Of a stretch of 64,000 bases of DNA, positions 27,848-35,985 are shown piece after piece (the stretch's first letter is position 1; each line of letters begins with the position of its first letter). The position numbers were made by a program, and so were the translations under genes. The notes under the pieces are model-generated. The model was not told the DNA's origin and ran no database searches. It saw only the letters and a list, made by a program, of their open reading frames with translations. This DNA is from Chitinophagaceae bacterium UBA1931. Lineage in GTDB: Bacteria; Bacteroidota; Bacteroidia; Chitinophagales; Chitinophagaceae. The stretch lies in contig DDFJ01000004.1 of NCBI GenBank assembly GCA_002337125.1, forward strand, positions 1,973,889 to 2,037,888. The letters run 5' to 3'.

Positions 27848-28855
27848 TTACAACAAACCTTTACCCATCAGGTATTCTGCAATCTGCACAGCATTTGTTG
27901 CAGCACCTTTGCGGAGGTTATCGCTCACCACCCACAGGTTAAGTGTGTTGGCTTGTGATTCATCTCTGCGGATACGGCCTACAAACACTTCGTCTTTTTC
28001 GTGTGCATCCATTGGCATTGGGTATTGCTGTGTTGCATCATCATTTACAACAATAACACCAGGAGCTGCTGCTAAAAGACTCTTCACTTCATTCAGGTCA
28101 AAGTCATTTGCAAACTCAATGTTTACGCTTTCGCTATGTCCGCCCATTACAGGAATACGCACAGTAGTTGCAGTAACACGAATGCTGTCATCGCCCATAA
28201 TCTTGTTGGTTTCTTTCACCATTTTCATTTCTTCTTTGGTGTAACCATTTTCAAGAAACACATCAATTTGCGGAATAACATTGAGGTCAATCGGATATTT
28301 ATACGCCATTGGATATTCTTCTGTACTTCCTGCAACAGCTTTTGCTCTTTCGCCCATGAGCTGATCAACTGCTTTTTTACCTGTACCTGTTACACTCTGG
28401 TAAGTTGATACAACCACTCTTTTAATCTGGTATTTTTTATGCAAAGGCTGCAATGCCACCACCATCTGGATAGTAGAGCAGTTGGGGTTTGCAATAATTT
28501 TATCTTCAGCAGTAAGTACATCTGCATTTACTTCAGGCACCACTAATTTTTTAGTAGCATCCATACGCCATGCACTGGAGTTATCAATTACTGTAATGCC
28601 TGCTTCAGCAAACTTTGGAGCCCACTCCAAAGAAGTGCCACCACCGGCAGAAAATAAAGCAACAGCAGGTTTGGCTGCAATACCATCAGTCATGCTAACT
28701 ACCTTGTACTTCTTTCCCTTAAACTCCACTTCTTTACCAACTGACTTTTCACTTGCAACGGGAACAATTTCTGTAACCGGGAAATTCCTTTCTGCTAATA
28801 CCTGTAACATTTTGGTTCCTACAAGACCTGTAGCGCCAACTACTGCAACTTTCAT
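27848..28855 (-). CDS. asd: aspartate-semialdehyde dehydrogenase
   Basis: Full-length 335-residue enzyme. NADP-binding GATGLVG lies at residues 7-13, the catalytic Cys126 in ANPNCSTIQ, and the acid/base His240 in GGHSESV. It reduces aspartyl-4-phosphate to aspartate semialdehyde, the branch-point intermediate for Lys, Thr, Met, Ile and diaminopimelate. The gene is preceded by a leader peptide ORF, a mutually exclusive hairpin set and an intrinsic terminator (28883-29038). Expression therefore appears to be controlled by transcription attenuation in response to charged tRNAs of the aspartate family. It is transcribed alone and ends at a shared terminator. Confidence 0.97.
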   Translation of the reverse strand: MKVAVVGATGLVGTKMLQVLAERNFPVTEIVPVASEKSVGKEVEFKGKKYKVVSMTDGIAAKPAVALFSAGGGTSLEWAPKFAEAGITVIDNSSAWRMDATKKLVVPEVNADVLTAEDKIIANPNCSTIQMVVALQPLHKKYQIKRVVVSTYQSVTGTGKKAVDQLMGERAKAVAGSTEEYPMAYKYPIDLNVIPQIDVFLENGYTKEEMKMVKETNKIMGDDSIRVTATTVRIPVMGGHSESVNIEFANDFDLNEVKSLLAAAPGVIVVNDDATQQYPMPMDAHEKDEVFVGRIRRDESQANTLNLWVVSDNLRKGAATNAVQIAEYLMGKGLL

Positions 28856-28882
28856 TTTGTTTGTTTTTTATTTATTGGTTTT

Positions 28883-28913
28883 AAAAAAAGAGGCCTTCCG
28901 TGTGGGAAGGCCT
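28883..28913 (-). terminator. attenuator terminator in the asd leader
   Basis: On the minus strand aggccttcc, a 5-nt loop and ggaaggcct form a perfect 9-bp stem followed by CTTTTTTT, only about 30 bp before the asd start. Because no long gene lies upstream on this strand, it is best read as a conditional terminator within the asd leader rather than the end of another transcript. Confidence 0.85.
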
Positions 28914-28961
28914 GTTAATATGTTTATACCAAAACGTACAACGTTACCTTCCCTGCGGGAA
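28904..28961 (-). promoter_or_regulatory. asd attenuator: pause hairpin and antiterminator segments
   Basis: Four segments are read on the minus strand. Segment 1 is TTCCC (28961-28957). Segment 2 is GGGAAGG (28953-28947), overlapping the last leader codons. Segment 3 is CCTTCCC (28910-28904). Segment 4 is GGAAGG in the terminator 3' arm. 1:2 pair over 5 bp, 2:3 over 7 bp (antiterminator, 36-nt loop) and 3:4 in the terminator. A ribosome stalled on the Lys/Thr codons would cover segment 1 and allow 2:3. A ribosome at the leader stop would cover segment 2 and allow the terminator. Confidence 0.75.
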
Positions 28962-29000
28962 CTGTTTCTTAGTGCGTTTTGTATGTTTCTTTATCATCAT
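28944..29000 (-). CDS. asd leader peptide (18 residues)
   Basis: A short ORF starting ATGATG and ending TAA encodes MMIKKHTKRTKKQFPQGR. Ten of its first twelve residues are Met, Ile, Lys or Thr, the end products made from aspartate semialdehyde. It starts about 6 bp after a consensus -7 promoter box and ends just before the antiterminator/terminator switch. This is the arrangement of a classical amino-acid attenuation leader. The peptide itself probably has no function beyond ribosome stalling. Confidence 0.75.
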   Translation of the reverse strand: MMIKKHTKRTKKQFPQGR

Positions 29001-29006
29001 CGGGTG

Positions 29007-29038
29007 CAAAAGTAGGGCTCAGCAAGTGTTTCGCCAAA
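29007..29038 (-). promoter_or_regulatory. asd leader promoter
   Basis: On the minus strand TTTG (29038-29035), a 20-bp spacer and TACTTTTG (29014-29007) match the Bacteroidota -33/-7 consensus. The leader-peptide ATG follows 6 bp later, so the transcript would be nearly leaderless for that peptide. Confidence 0.75.
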
Positions 29039-29100
29039 TTGTAAGGAAAAAAATTTCTGCATCACTAACTCAAACGTTTGAATAATATTATTTTTAAGAC

Positions 29101-30822
29101 ATGCTTCTAAAAACACTTATTACAACAACTGTTTGTTTGTGCTTCCTTTGTTTAACATCTCTCCCTGCACAAAACAGGTACGATGTCGTCATCACAGAAA
29201 TGATGAGCGATCCATCTCCGCAAATAGGTTTACCCAACTTTGAATGGATTGAAATCAGGAATACATCCTCAGCGGCAATCAATATTCAGAACTGGAGAGT
29301 GGGCGATGCAAGTGGAGTAAGCGGTACTCTTCCTAATTTTTTGTTACAGCCTGATAGTATTGCTATCATCTGCGGCACTTCAGCATTAAGTTCCATGCAG
29401 GCATTTGGACGAACATTCGCTGTCACAAGTTTTCCTTCTTTAGATAATGATGGGGATTTAATTTTTCTGCGAAGCAATACTGGTATAACGATTCATGCTG
29501 TTGAATACAATAAATCATGGTTTAATAATGCTGTAAAGAGTGATGGCGGATGGACACTTGAAATGATTGATCCAAAAAATCCATGCAGCGGTAGCAGCAA
29601 CTGGAAAGCAAGCATTGATCCAAGAGGAGGAACACCTGGAACAAAAAATTCAGTTGATGGAATAAATAAAGATGTGGCACTTCCGGTTCTGCTGCGTGCA
29701 TTTGCAACCGATAGTGTTACTGTAGTTTTAAACTTTGAAGAACCACTTGACAGTTTAAGTGCTGCAACCGCTTCAAACTATTCGTTCAGCGATGGAGTGG
29801 GGCAGGCAGGTTCTGCAATTTGTGTTGCACAACTATTCAATACTGTTCAACTGAAACTTTCAACTCCGTTGCAGCGAAATAAAGTTTATACAGTTACTGC
29901 AACAGGAGTGAAAGATTGTGCAGGCAATACAATCGGAGCATTTAATACAGCAAAGCTTGGGTTAAGTTCATTTGCTGACAGTAATGATGTTGTGATTAAC
30001 GAAATCCTGTTTAATCCAAAAGCCGACGGAACTGATTATGTTGAGCTCTACAACCGAAGTTCCAAAATCATTAATCTTAAAGATTTATTTATTGCCAACA
30101 GGAGCAGCACAGGCATCATCAGTAATTTAAAACAGCTGAGCATTGCAAACATTGCATTCTTTCCGGGTGAATATTTAGTTTTGAGTGAAGATGAGCAGTT
30201 GGTGAAGAAGCAATACACAGCAAAAAATCTTTCAGCATTTATCAATCTGTCTTCTATGCCTTCTTTTCCTGATGATAAAGGAAATGTTGTGCTTGTTAAT
30301 TATACAGGTGCAGTGGTGGATGAACTTGCTTATGATGAAAAGTGGCATTTTGCTTTAATCAGCAATGCAGAAGGTATTTCATTGGAACGGATTGATCCAA
30401 ATACCAAAACCCAAAACAAAGACAACTGGCACAGTGCTGCAAAAGATGCGGGATACGGAACACCTTCCTATCAAAACTCACAGTTCAGGGTTGACCTGCA
30501 GGTGAAGGGAGATATTACAACAACGCCTGAGGTGTTTTCGCCCGATAACGATGGCACAGATGATTTCTTAACCATCACTTATCGTTTTCCCGAAACCGGT
30601 TATACCATGAACATAACCGTATTTGATGCGGCAGGAAGAGTAGTGAAATCGTTGCAACGAAATGCCATTTGCAGTCAGTCAGGTTCGTTTCGCTGGGATG
30701 GATTGAATGACAAGTTTCAGCAATTACCTGTTGGGCCCTACATCATCTTTACAGAAGTATTCAATCTAACAGGTAAAGTAAAACGTTTTAAAAACCAGGT
30801 TGTGCTTGCAAGAAAATTCTGA
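29101..30822 (+). CDS. secreted lamin-tail-domain protein
   Basis: A 573-residue exported protein with a signal peptide (ends near SLPAQ). Two lamin-tail domains lie at about residues 25-150 and 298-420, sharing the VVITEMMSDPSP/VVINEILFNPKA opening and the FEWIEIRN/DYVELYN strand. A Big/SbsA-like domain lies between them (about 195-290). The C-terminal module (about 475-573) has FSPDNDGTDDFLTI and YTMNITVFDAAGRVV, resembling gliding-motility-associated or FlgD-like C-terminal domains that can direct T9SS export. Likely a cell-surface or extracellular structural or binding protein. It is divergent from the asd leader. A CAAACGTTTG palindrome lies 20 bp upstream. Confidence 0.82.
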   Translation: MLLKTLITTTVCLCFLCLTSLPAQNRYDVVITEMMSDPSPQIGLPNFEWIEIRNTSSAAINIQNWRVGDASGVSGTLPNFLLQPDSIAIICGTSALSSMQAFGRTFAVTSFPSLDNDGDLIFLRSNTGITIHAVEYNKSWFNNAVKSDGGWTLEMIDPKNPCSGSSNWKASIDPRGGTPGTKNSVDGINKDVALPVLLRAFATDSVTVVLNFEEPLDSLSAATASNYSFSDGVGQAGSAICVAQLFNTVQLKLSTPLQRNKVYTVTATGVKDCAGNTIGAFNTAKLGLSSFADSNDVVINEILFNPKADGTDYVELYNRSSKIINLKDLFIANRSSTGIISNLKQLSIANIAFFPGEYLVLSEDEQLVKKQYTAKNLSAFINLSSMPSFPDDKGNVVLVNYTGAVVDELAYDEKWHFALISNAEGISLERIDPNTKTQNKDNWHSAAKDAGYGTPSYQNSQFRVDLQVKGDITTTPEVFSPDNDGTDDFLTITYRFPETGYTMNITVFDAAGRVVKSLQRNAICSQSGSFRWDGLNDKFQQLPVGPYIIFTEVFNLTGKVKRFKNQVVLARKF

Positions 30823-30937
30823 TAAACTTTGACAACGATCATTCATCATTTGACGAAAATCATCTGCTAATACTGTCAATGAACAAACAGTTGCCGTAAC
30901 TTGGCACAGAATTATCATGCGCTGAAACCAGGTTGAA

Positions 30938-31981
30938 ATGATCAGTAAGAAAAAAATAATTTATCCCGTTAATGCATCACTGCACAAATACCTGCAGCAG
31001 TATCAGCGTGAAAAAAAACTGCCCATTTCGTACCATCAGCTCAAATACTTTCTCGAAACAATCCCTGTTATTGACGGAAGGGGAAAAGATACGCTTTGGG
31101 AAAGTGTGATTTACCCGCATGCACAAATTGAAGAAATACACAATTCGCTTAAACAAGTGTATGCAATGCTGAAAGCAGGTGGCGATATTAATGTGCAACG
31201 CCATTTATACATTGAGCGGATTGATTTCTGTACGTTTGGCAACACACATCCGTTCCGCATAAGGATTGTAAACAGTTACAATGATGTGCATGATTATTTC
31301 TACATTAAAGTTCCCGATGCTTCACGTGTTTACGGTCTTGAGCTGGAACACCTGCTTTCGCCTAACCAGTTAAACTATATTGTGGATGAAAACACGTTGG
31401 TGGAAGAACATATTCCCGGTATTCCCGGCGATGTATTTTTGCCAATGTATTCAGGCAGGCCCGAGTTTAACATTAAACGCATTGGCAAAGAGTTTGTAAA
31501 ATTCAATGAGCGTTGTTTTGTGCGTTTACTGGGCGATATGCGTGCTTACAATTTTGTATTTGATATTACACCCGATTTTGACGACTGCCAGTTCCGCATA
31601 CGTGCCATTGATTTTGACCAGCAGTTTTATGAAGGCTCATTAAAAATTTATCTCCCTCAATACTTCAAAGAAAACTTTCCTTACGTTGAAATGGCATTGA
31701 AAAATTTCAACAAAGATGTAATTGAACAGTACCAGCAGGAAGAGCGTGCTTTGATTGCAAGAAGAATTAAAGAACAGCGCTACCGCCTCAGGGATTTACG
31801 TGATGTGGTGGTGAAAGATGAAATAAGCACACCTGAAAAAGTAAAACAATTAGGACTGGAGCTGGCTGAGCATTATGATGATTCCACTTTTGAAAAATGC
31901 AACAGCATGGGCGAAATTATTGACCGCAGTTTAAAACGCCTGCTTGTAACTACCAGAATAAAAAACCCTCTTTATTTCTAA
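30938..31981 (+). CDS. conserved-looking hypothetical protein, 347 residues
   Basis: A soluble protein of unrecognised family, with no signal peptide and no membrane segment. The middle has GDMRAYNFVFD and, about 15 residues later, RIRAIDFDQQFYEG. That spacing (an N-containing loop followed by IDFDQ) loosely recalls kinase-like or ATP-grasp metal sites, but the glycine-rich loop and catalytic Lys cannot be identified. The C-terminal third is charged and probably helical (IARRIKEQRYRLRDLRDVVV). It stands alone between the lamin-tail gene and the convergent kinase gene, and its stop codon lies within a terminator hairpin. Confidence 0.7.
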   Translation: MISKKKIIYPVNASLHKYLQQYQREKKLPISYHQLKYFLETIPVIDGRGKDTLWESVIYPHAQIEEIHNSLKQVYAMLKAGGDINVQRHLYIERIDFCTFGNTHPFRIRIVNSYNDVHDYFYIKVPDASRVYGLELEHLLSPNQLNYIVDENTLVEEHIPGIPGDVFLPMYSGRPEFNIKRIGKEFVKFNERCFVRLLGDMRAYNFVFDITPDFDDCQFRIRAIDFDQQFYEGSLKIYLPQYFKENFPYVEMALKNFNKDVIEQYQQEERALIARRIKEQRYRLRDLRDVVVKDEISTPEKVKQLGLELAEHYDDSTFEKCNSMGEIIDRSLKRLLVTTRIKNPLYF

Positions 31982-31987
31982 AGAGGG
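31960..31987 (-). terminator. terminator of the PfkB gene overlapping the convergent stop codon
   Basis: A 9-bp stem (ccctcttta / taaagaggg, loop tttc) is followed on the minus strand by a T-run. It overlaps the stop codon of the plus-strand 347-residue gene. Confidence 0.8.
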
Positions 31988-32011
31988 CTGTTTGATTATT
32001 TTCAAAACCGG

Positions 32012-32935
32012 TTAAACCAGTTCAATATCAAAATTCACCAGCTGAACAAATTGCTGAATACGTGCATCAATATCAGCTTTGGAAATTTCTTTCAGTCGTT
32101 GTGTACCAAATTTCTCAACACTGAAACTTGCCATTGCGCTTCCAACAATAATCGCTGTCTTCATGTTTTCAAAACTGATGTCTTTTGTTTTGGCAATATG
32201 CCCAACAAAACCACCCGCAAATGTATCGCCAGCACCAGTTGGATCAAACACTTCTTCCAGCGGTAAAGCGGGAGCAAAGAAGACATTATCATCATTAAAC
32301 AGCAATGCACCATGCTCACCTTTTTTAATGATGAGGTATTTAGGACCCATGCCCATAATTACCTTGGCGGCTTTTACCAGCGAAAATTGTCCACTCAGTT
32401 CACGTGCTTCACTATCGTTTACCAGCAATACATCCACTTTCTTCAGTACATTTTCCAACTCCGGCATGGCTGTTTCCATCCAGAAGTTCATGGTATCAAG
32501 AACCACCAGTTTGGGTTTGTTCTTCATTTGATCAATCACTGTGTTCTGAACAACAGGAGAAAGATTACCCAGCATTAGTATTTCACAATCCTGGTAACTA
32601 TCAGGCACAACCGGGTTAAATGTTCCTAAAACATTCAGTTGTGTTTCCAGCGTATCTCTTGTATTCATGTCGAGGTGATACCTGCCGCTCCAGAAAAATG
32701 ATTTTTCATTTTCTTTAATTTCAACGCCATCCACAACAACACCTCTTGCTTCAAGCATCTGCAGTTCATCTTTTGGAAAATCGCCGCCAACTACAGATAC
32801 CTGTTTAATTGGCTGGGTAAAGTTGGAAGCACTCCAGGCAATATAAGTTGCAGCACCACCAATAATTTTATCGCTTTTTCCAAAAGGGGTTTCAATTGCA
32901 TCAAACGCCATTGAACCAACAACAACTAATGACAT
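32012..32935 (-). CDS. PfkB family carbohydrate/nucleoside kinase
   Basis: A 307-residue PfkB kinase. The N-terminal VVVGSMAFDAIETP and GGAATYIAWSASN motifs bind substrate, and the C-terminal signature DPTGAGDTFAGGF carries the catalytic Asp and anion hole. It phosphorylates a sugar or nucleoside with ATP, and the substrate is not readable. The start at 32935 places the conserved beta-strand at the N terminus. A 27-residue upstream extension runs into the next gene's terminator region. No operon partner is evident. Confidence 0.9.
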   Translation of the reverse strand: MSLVVVGSMAFDAIETPFGKSDKIIGGAATYIAWSASNFTQPIKQVSVVGGDFPKDELQMLEARGVVVDGVEIKENEKSFFWSGRYHLDMNTRDTLETQLNVLGTFNPVVPDSYQDCEILMLGNLSPVVQNTVIDQMKNKPKLVVLDTMNFWMETAMPELENVLKKVDVLLVNDSEARELSGQFSLVKAAKVIMGMGPKYLIIKKGEHGALLFNDDNVFFAPALPLEEVFDPTGAGDTFAGGFVGHIAKTKDISFENMKTAIIVGSAMASFSVEKFGTQRLKEISKADIDARIQQFVQLVNFDIELV

Positions 32936-33004
32936 AAATTTTATTTTTTTGAACCGGGCAAAGGTAATGGGTACTGGCTTACCCACGAAGGATTCAAATA
33001 AAAA

Positions 33005-33031
33005 AAGCGCTATCAAAAAATGATAACGCTT
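33005..33031 (-). terminator. terminator after the 158-residue secreted protein gene
   Basis: aagcgctatca and tgataacgctt form an 11-bp stem with one mismatch, loop aaaaa, followed by a long T-run on the minus strand. Confidence 0.82.
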
Positions 33032-33052
33032 ATTGAAAACGAAAACTCTGCT

Positions 33053-33529
33053 TTACTTCTTGTCACTGCGAACAAGATCGAAAAACTTATTATCGCTCAT
33101 ACCAAGCCAAACCATATCAATCTGGCTGATATCAAAGGCTTTGTCAAAGCAGATGTACTGAATATGGTTCTGACCGGGTTCTACTGACCAGTTGCAGGAC
33201 AGATCGCCATCCTTAGCCTGTGTAGTGTAGTTATAGAACAGATCGTTGTTTTTTAGTTTGATGTAGATTTTGTAATCGCTCCATTTAAACGTGTTGGCAC
33301 CTTCCTGGTTAATGACGGCCATACGTATTTTGGTGTAGCCGGTACCATCATCACGTGTGATGAATTCATTTTTGGTAACGTAAACACCAATCAGGAAATT
33401 AATGGTTTTACTTGGGTTTGAAATGCTTTCATAATAATAGTAATCGCTGCTTTGCGATTTACCCGATAATGGTGCTGCCATGATAAATGCCATGCAGATC
33501 AGAGTAAGGAAGAAGAGTTTCTTTTTCAT
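33053..33529 (-). CDS. hypothetical secreted protein
   Basis: A 158-residue protein with a clear signal peptide (KKKLFFLTLICMAFIMA, cleavage near SGKSQS). The mature domain is rich in aromatic and beta-strand residues (YYYYESIS, FKWSDYKIYIKL), suggesting a small beta-sandwich. No family was recognised. The start at 33529 is preferred because the signal peptide follows directly, while the upstream in-frame ATG adds 14 residues in the tetR promoter region. It is divergent from tetR, with about 105 bp between start codons. Confidence 0.75.
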   Translation of the reverse strand: MKKKLFFLTLICMAFIMAAPLSGKSQSSDYYYYESISNPSKTINFLIGVYVTKNEFITRDDGTGYTKIRMAVINQEGANTFKWSDYKIYIKLKNNDLFYNYTTQAKDGDLSCNWSVEPGQNHIQYICFDKAFDISQIDMVWLGMSDNKFFDLVRSDKK

Positions 33530-33597
33530 TTTTTTGATTTTTGGTGAAGTAAAAATAGAACCGGAAAGCATTCGTTCCTATACCGCCTTTTGGGTAT

Positions 33598-33630
33598 TTT
33601 GGAAAAAGCCGTTTAAACACTATATTTTTG
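33598..33630 (+). promoter_or_regulatory. predicted tetR promoter
   Basis: TTTG (33598-33601), a 21-bp spacer and TATTTTTG (33623-33630) precede the ATG by only 4 bp, so the mRNA may be leaderless. Confidence 0.6.
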
Positions 33631-33634
33631 TAAC

Positions 33635-34225
33635 ATGGGAAAACTGAAAGTGCCTAAAAACGGCAACCGCAAAGACCTCATTGTAAAAGCCGGAGCCGCT
33701 CTTTTCCGGGAAAAAGGATTTGGTGCCGCAAGTATGCGGGACCTTGCTGAAACCCTCGGCATTGAAGCAGCCAGCCTTTACAATCACATCCGTTCTAAGA
33801 ACGAAATCCTTGAATCAATCTGTTTTAACGTAGCCAACCGTTTCAACACTCACCTTGATGAAATTGAAACAAGCAGCAACACTCCGTTAAAAAAAATCGA
33901 AACTCTTTTGCGTTTCCACATTCAACAAATGCTGGAAAATTATGAAGAAGTAATTGTGAGCGACAGGGAATGGAAGCACCTGGAAGATCCTTATCTCTCA
34001 AACTTCCGTACACAACGCCGCAACTACCGCAAAAGATTAGCCGCTATTATTGAAGACGGTATTAAAAAAGGTGAAATCAAGAAAATTGATGCGCCTACTG
34101 CCGTTGTTATCCTGTTACAGGCTGTAAGCGGTATTGAAAGCTGGCATCGTTCTACTGCAAAAATCAGCGGAGGCGAGCTGGAAGACAATATGGTTTTGAT
34201 TTTGGTAGAGGGTATGAAAAAATAA
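33635..34225 (+). CDS. TetR/AcrR family transcriptional regulator
   Basis: A 196-residue regulator. The N-terminal TetR DNA-binding domain (about residues 12-58) has ALFREKGFGAASMRDLAETLGI and ASLYNHIRSKNEILE. The C-terminal ligand-binding region is helical. Its ligand is unknown. The nearest coherent targets are the divergent secreted-protein gene, the convergent NifS-like gene and the PaaI-like thioesterase gene, whose upstream region carries a perfect 14-bp palindrome of operator type. Regulation of a CoA-thioester pathway is therefore possible but unproven. Confidence 0.92.
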   Translation: MGKLKVPKNGNRKDLIVKAGAALFREKGFGAASMRDLAETLGIEAASLYNHIRSKNEILESICFNVANRFNTHLDEIETSSNTPLKKIETLLRFHIQQMLENYEEVIVSDREWKHLEDPYLSNFRTQRRNYRKRLAAIIEDGIKKGEIKKIDAPTAVVILLQAVSGIESWHRSTAKISGGELEDNMVLILVEGMKK

Positions 34226-34251
34226 TTTTTATTTCTTCTTTGTGCATATCA

Positions 34252-34272
34252 CTTTCATTCCGGGAATGAAAG
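34252..34272. terminator. hairpin between convergent tetR and NifS-like genes
   Basis: A 9-bp stem (ctttcattc / gaatgaaag) with a 3-nt loop lies between two convergent stop codons. No strong T-run follows on either strand, so termination efficiency is uncertain. Confidence 0.5.
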
Positions 34273-34313
34273 GTGGAAATTTATTTACCAATCATTTTTT
34301 CGCATCCAGACTT

Positions 34314-35864
34314 TCACTTTAATGATTTTCCAAACCAATCATCTACAACCGATGAAGTTGAGTCGTTGAATGAATGGTGATGGTATTCATTTGTGTCGGC
34401 TTCATACACATAATCCTTTTTCCATTCCTGGTAATTAATAGCAACTTGTTCAATTGCATCAAGCATAAACAACACTTCCTCATTCGTCATTACAGGATGA
34501 ACTGACATACGTATCCAACCGGGTTTACAGGAAAGATCTCCTTCATGAATTTCATCCAGTATTTCATAGGAGTGTAATTCGTCTACATGCAACAATATGT
34601 GGCCGTATGTTCCAGCGCATGCACAACCGCCTCTTGTTTGTATTCCAAAGCGATCGTTCAACAACTTCACCACAAGATTAAAATGTGTACCCTTTATTAT
34701 AAATGAAATTACACCCAGCCTTTTTTTGTTTTGTCCTTCAAGAATTTCAACTCCGGGTATCAATGGTAACCTGTCGAAAATAAGTTTCAGCAATTCTTCT
34801 TCCCTGAGCAACATTTGTTCAGTCCCCATTTCTTCTTTCAGCTTAACAGCAAGTGCAGCTTTTATTCCCTGCAGGAATGGTGGAGTTCCTCCATCTTCCC
34901 TGTGTTCAATATCAGAAATGTATTCATGGTATTTCCAGGGATTGGTATACGTTACCGTTCCACCACCTGGTTGATCAGGCACAATATTGTGATACAGCTT
35001 TCGGTTAAAAATTAAAACACCCGGAGTTCCTTGTCCGCCAAGAAACTTATGTGGCGAAAAGAAAATAGCATCAAGATCACTTCCTTCTGCATCGGGATGC
35101 ATATTAATTGAAACATACGGAGCTGAACATGCGAAATCAACAAAACACAAACCACCATACCTGTGAACAATCTTCGCTACATCATGGTAAGGTGTTTGAA
35201 TCCCCGTTACATTGGAACATCCTGTAATTGCAGCAATTTTATTTTGCCTGTTGTTATGTTTAATCATCAATTGTTCCAAAGCCTCAAGATTGATATTCCC
35301 GTTTTCATCGTTGGGAATAATTTCAACATCGGCAATAGTTTCAAGCCAGGATGTTTGGTTGGAGTGGTGTTCCATGTGCGATACAAAAACAACCGGCTTG
35401 CGCAATGGATCAACATCAAGATAATTGCTGAAAAGAGAATGAATGCTCACCTTCCTGTTTTTCAGTTCTTCCTCCGATGGAAGAGATCCTTCTTTTACAT
35501 AATCCATAATCCGTTCAGGAATCCTGAGTCCGAGCAGACGTTGGAGTTTATTAACAGCACCCGTCATTCCGCTGCCGGCAAAAATCAGCACATCATCTGG
35601 AGCTGCATGTACATGCTGTTTAATAATTTGCTTGGCCTTTTCATAGGCCTTTGTCATTGCTGTGCCTGTAACAGTTGTTTCTGTATGTGTGTTGGCAAGC
35701 AAAGGCATAATTTCTTTCTGAATGCGCTCTTCTATTGGTGCATAAGCCCGGCCACTGGCAGTCCAGTCTGCATAAATCATTTGCTTTACACCATAAGGAG
35801 TTTCAAACCTTGCATCAATTCCAATAATGTTATTCCTGAATTGACTGAAATCTTGTTGTACCAA
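34314..35864 (-). CDS. aminotransferase class V-fold PLP-dependent enzyme (cysteine desulfurase-like)
   Basis: A 516-residue fold-type I PLP enzyme. SHMEHHSNQTSW holds the His-rich cofactor loop, VDFACSAPYVS the PLP Asp, and SPHKFLGGQGTPG the Schiff-base Lys273. Near residue 415, RGGCACAGTYGH offers a Cys-rich loop where NifS/SufS-type enzymes carry their catalytic Cys. It is about 100 residues longer than housekeeping SufS, with insertions and a C-terminal extension. No suf genes or tRNA-thiolation genes are nearby, so the sulfur acceptor is unknown. It could equally be a selenocysteine lyase or kynureninase-like enzyme. It is divergent from the PaaI-like gene. Confidence 0.85.
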   Translation of the reverse strand: MVQQDFSQFRNNIIGIDARFETPYGVKQMIYADWTASGRAYAPIEERIQKEIMPLLANTHTETTVTGTAMTKAYEKAKQIIKQHVHAAPDDVLIFAGSGMTGAVNKLQRLLGLRIPERIMDYVKEGSLPSEEELKNRKVSIHSLFSNYLDVDPLRKPVVFVSHMEHHSNQTSWLETIADVEIIPNDENGNINLEALEQLMIKHNNRQNKIAAITGCSNVTGIQTPYHDVAKIVHRYGGLCFVDFACSAPYVSINMHPDAEGSDLDAIFFSPHKFLGGQGTPGVLIFNRKLYHNIVPDQPGGGTVTYTNPWKYHEYISDIEHREDGGTPPFLQGIKAALAVKLKEEMGTEQMLLREEELLKLIFDRLPLIPGVEILEGQNKKRLGVISFIIKGTHFNLVVKLLNDRFGIQTRGGCACAGTYGHILLHVDELHSYEILDEIHEGDLSCKPGWIRMSVHPVMTNEEVLFMLDAIEQVAINYQEWKKDYVYEADTNEYHHHSFNDSTSSVVDDWFGKSLK

Positions 35865-35912
35865 TTCTGCTGATTTTAGATAAATATCGGTTTATATCAA
35901 ACAAATTTAAGC

Positions 35913-35926
35913 CTAACACGTGTTAG
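35913..35926. promoter_or_regulatory. perfect 14-bp palindrome, candidate operator
   Basis: CTAACACGTGTTAG is an exact inverted repeat located about 49 bp from the NifS-like start and 60 bp from the PaaI-like start, in the shared divergent promoter region. Size and symmetry fit a TetR-type operator. The tetR gene lies 1.7 kb away. No second copy was seen upstream of tetR itself. Confidence 0.45.
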
Positions 35927-35985
35927 TTATTGTAATTTTTTTTACCTTGTTTATATTCTTTAAACCGTTATTAAAATAAATTATA

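Noticed and set aside
28482..29015. 177-residue reading frame antisense to asd
   Set aside because: It is the complement of a conserved enzyme gene and of the attenuator. Low-complexity Ser/Thr-rich composition is typical of antisense shadows.
28900..29085. Plus-strand 61-residue frame over the asd leader
   Set aside because: It covers a hairpin terminator and promoter of the opposite strand and has no supporting start or domain.
35163..35873. 236-residue reading frame antisense to the NifS-like gene
   Set aside because: The opposite strand encodes a clear PLP enzyme with all key motifs. The antisense product is Cys/His/Asn-rich and has no domain.
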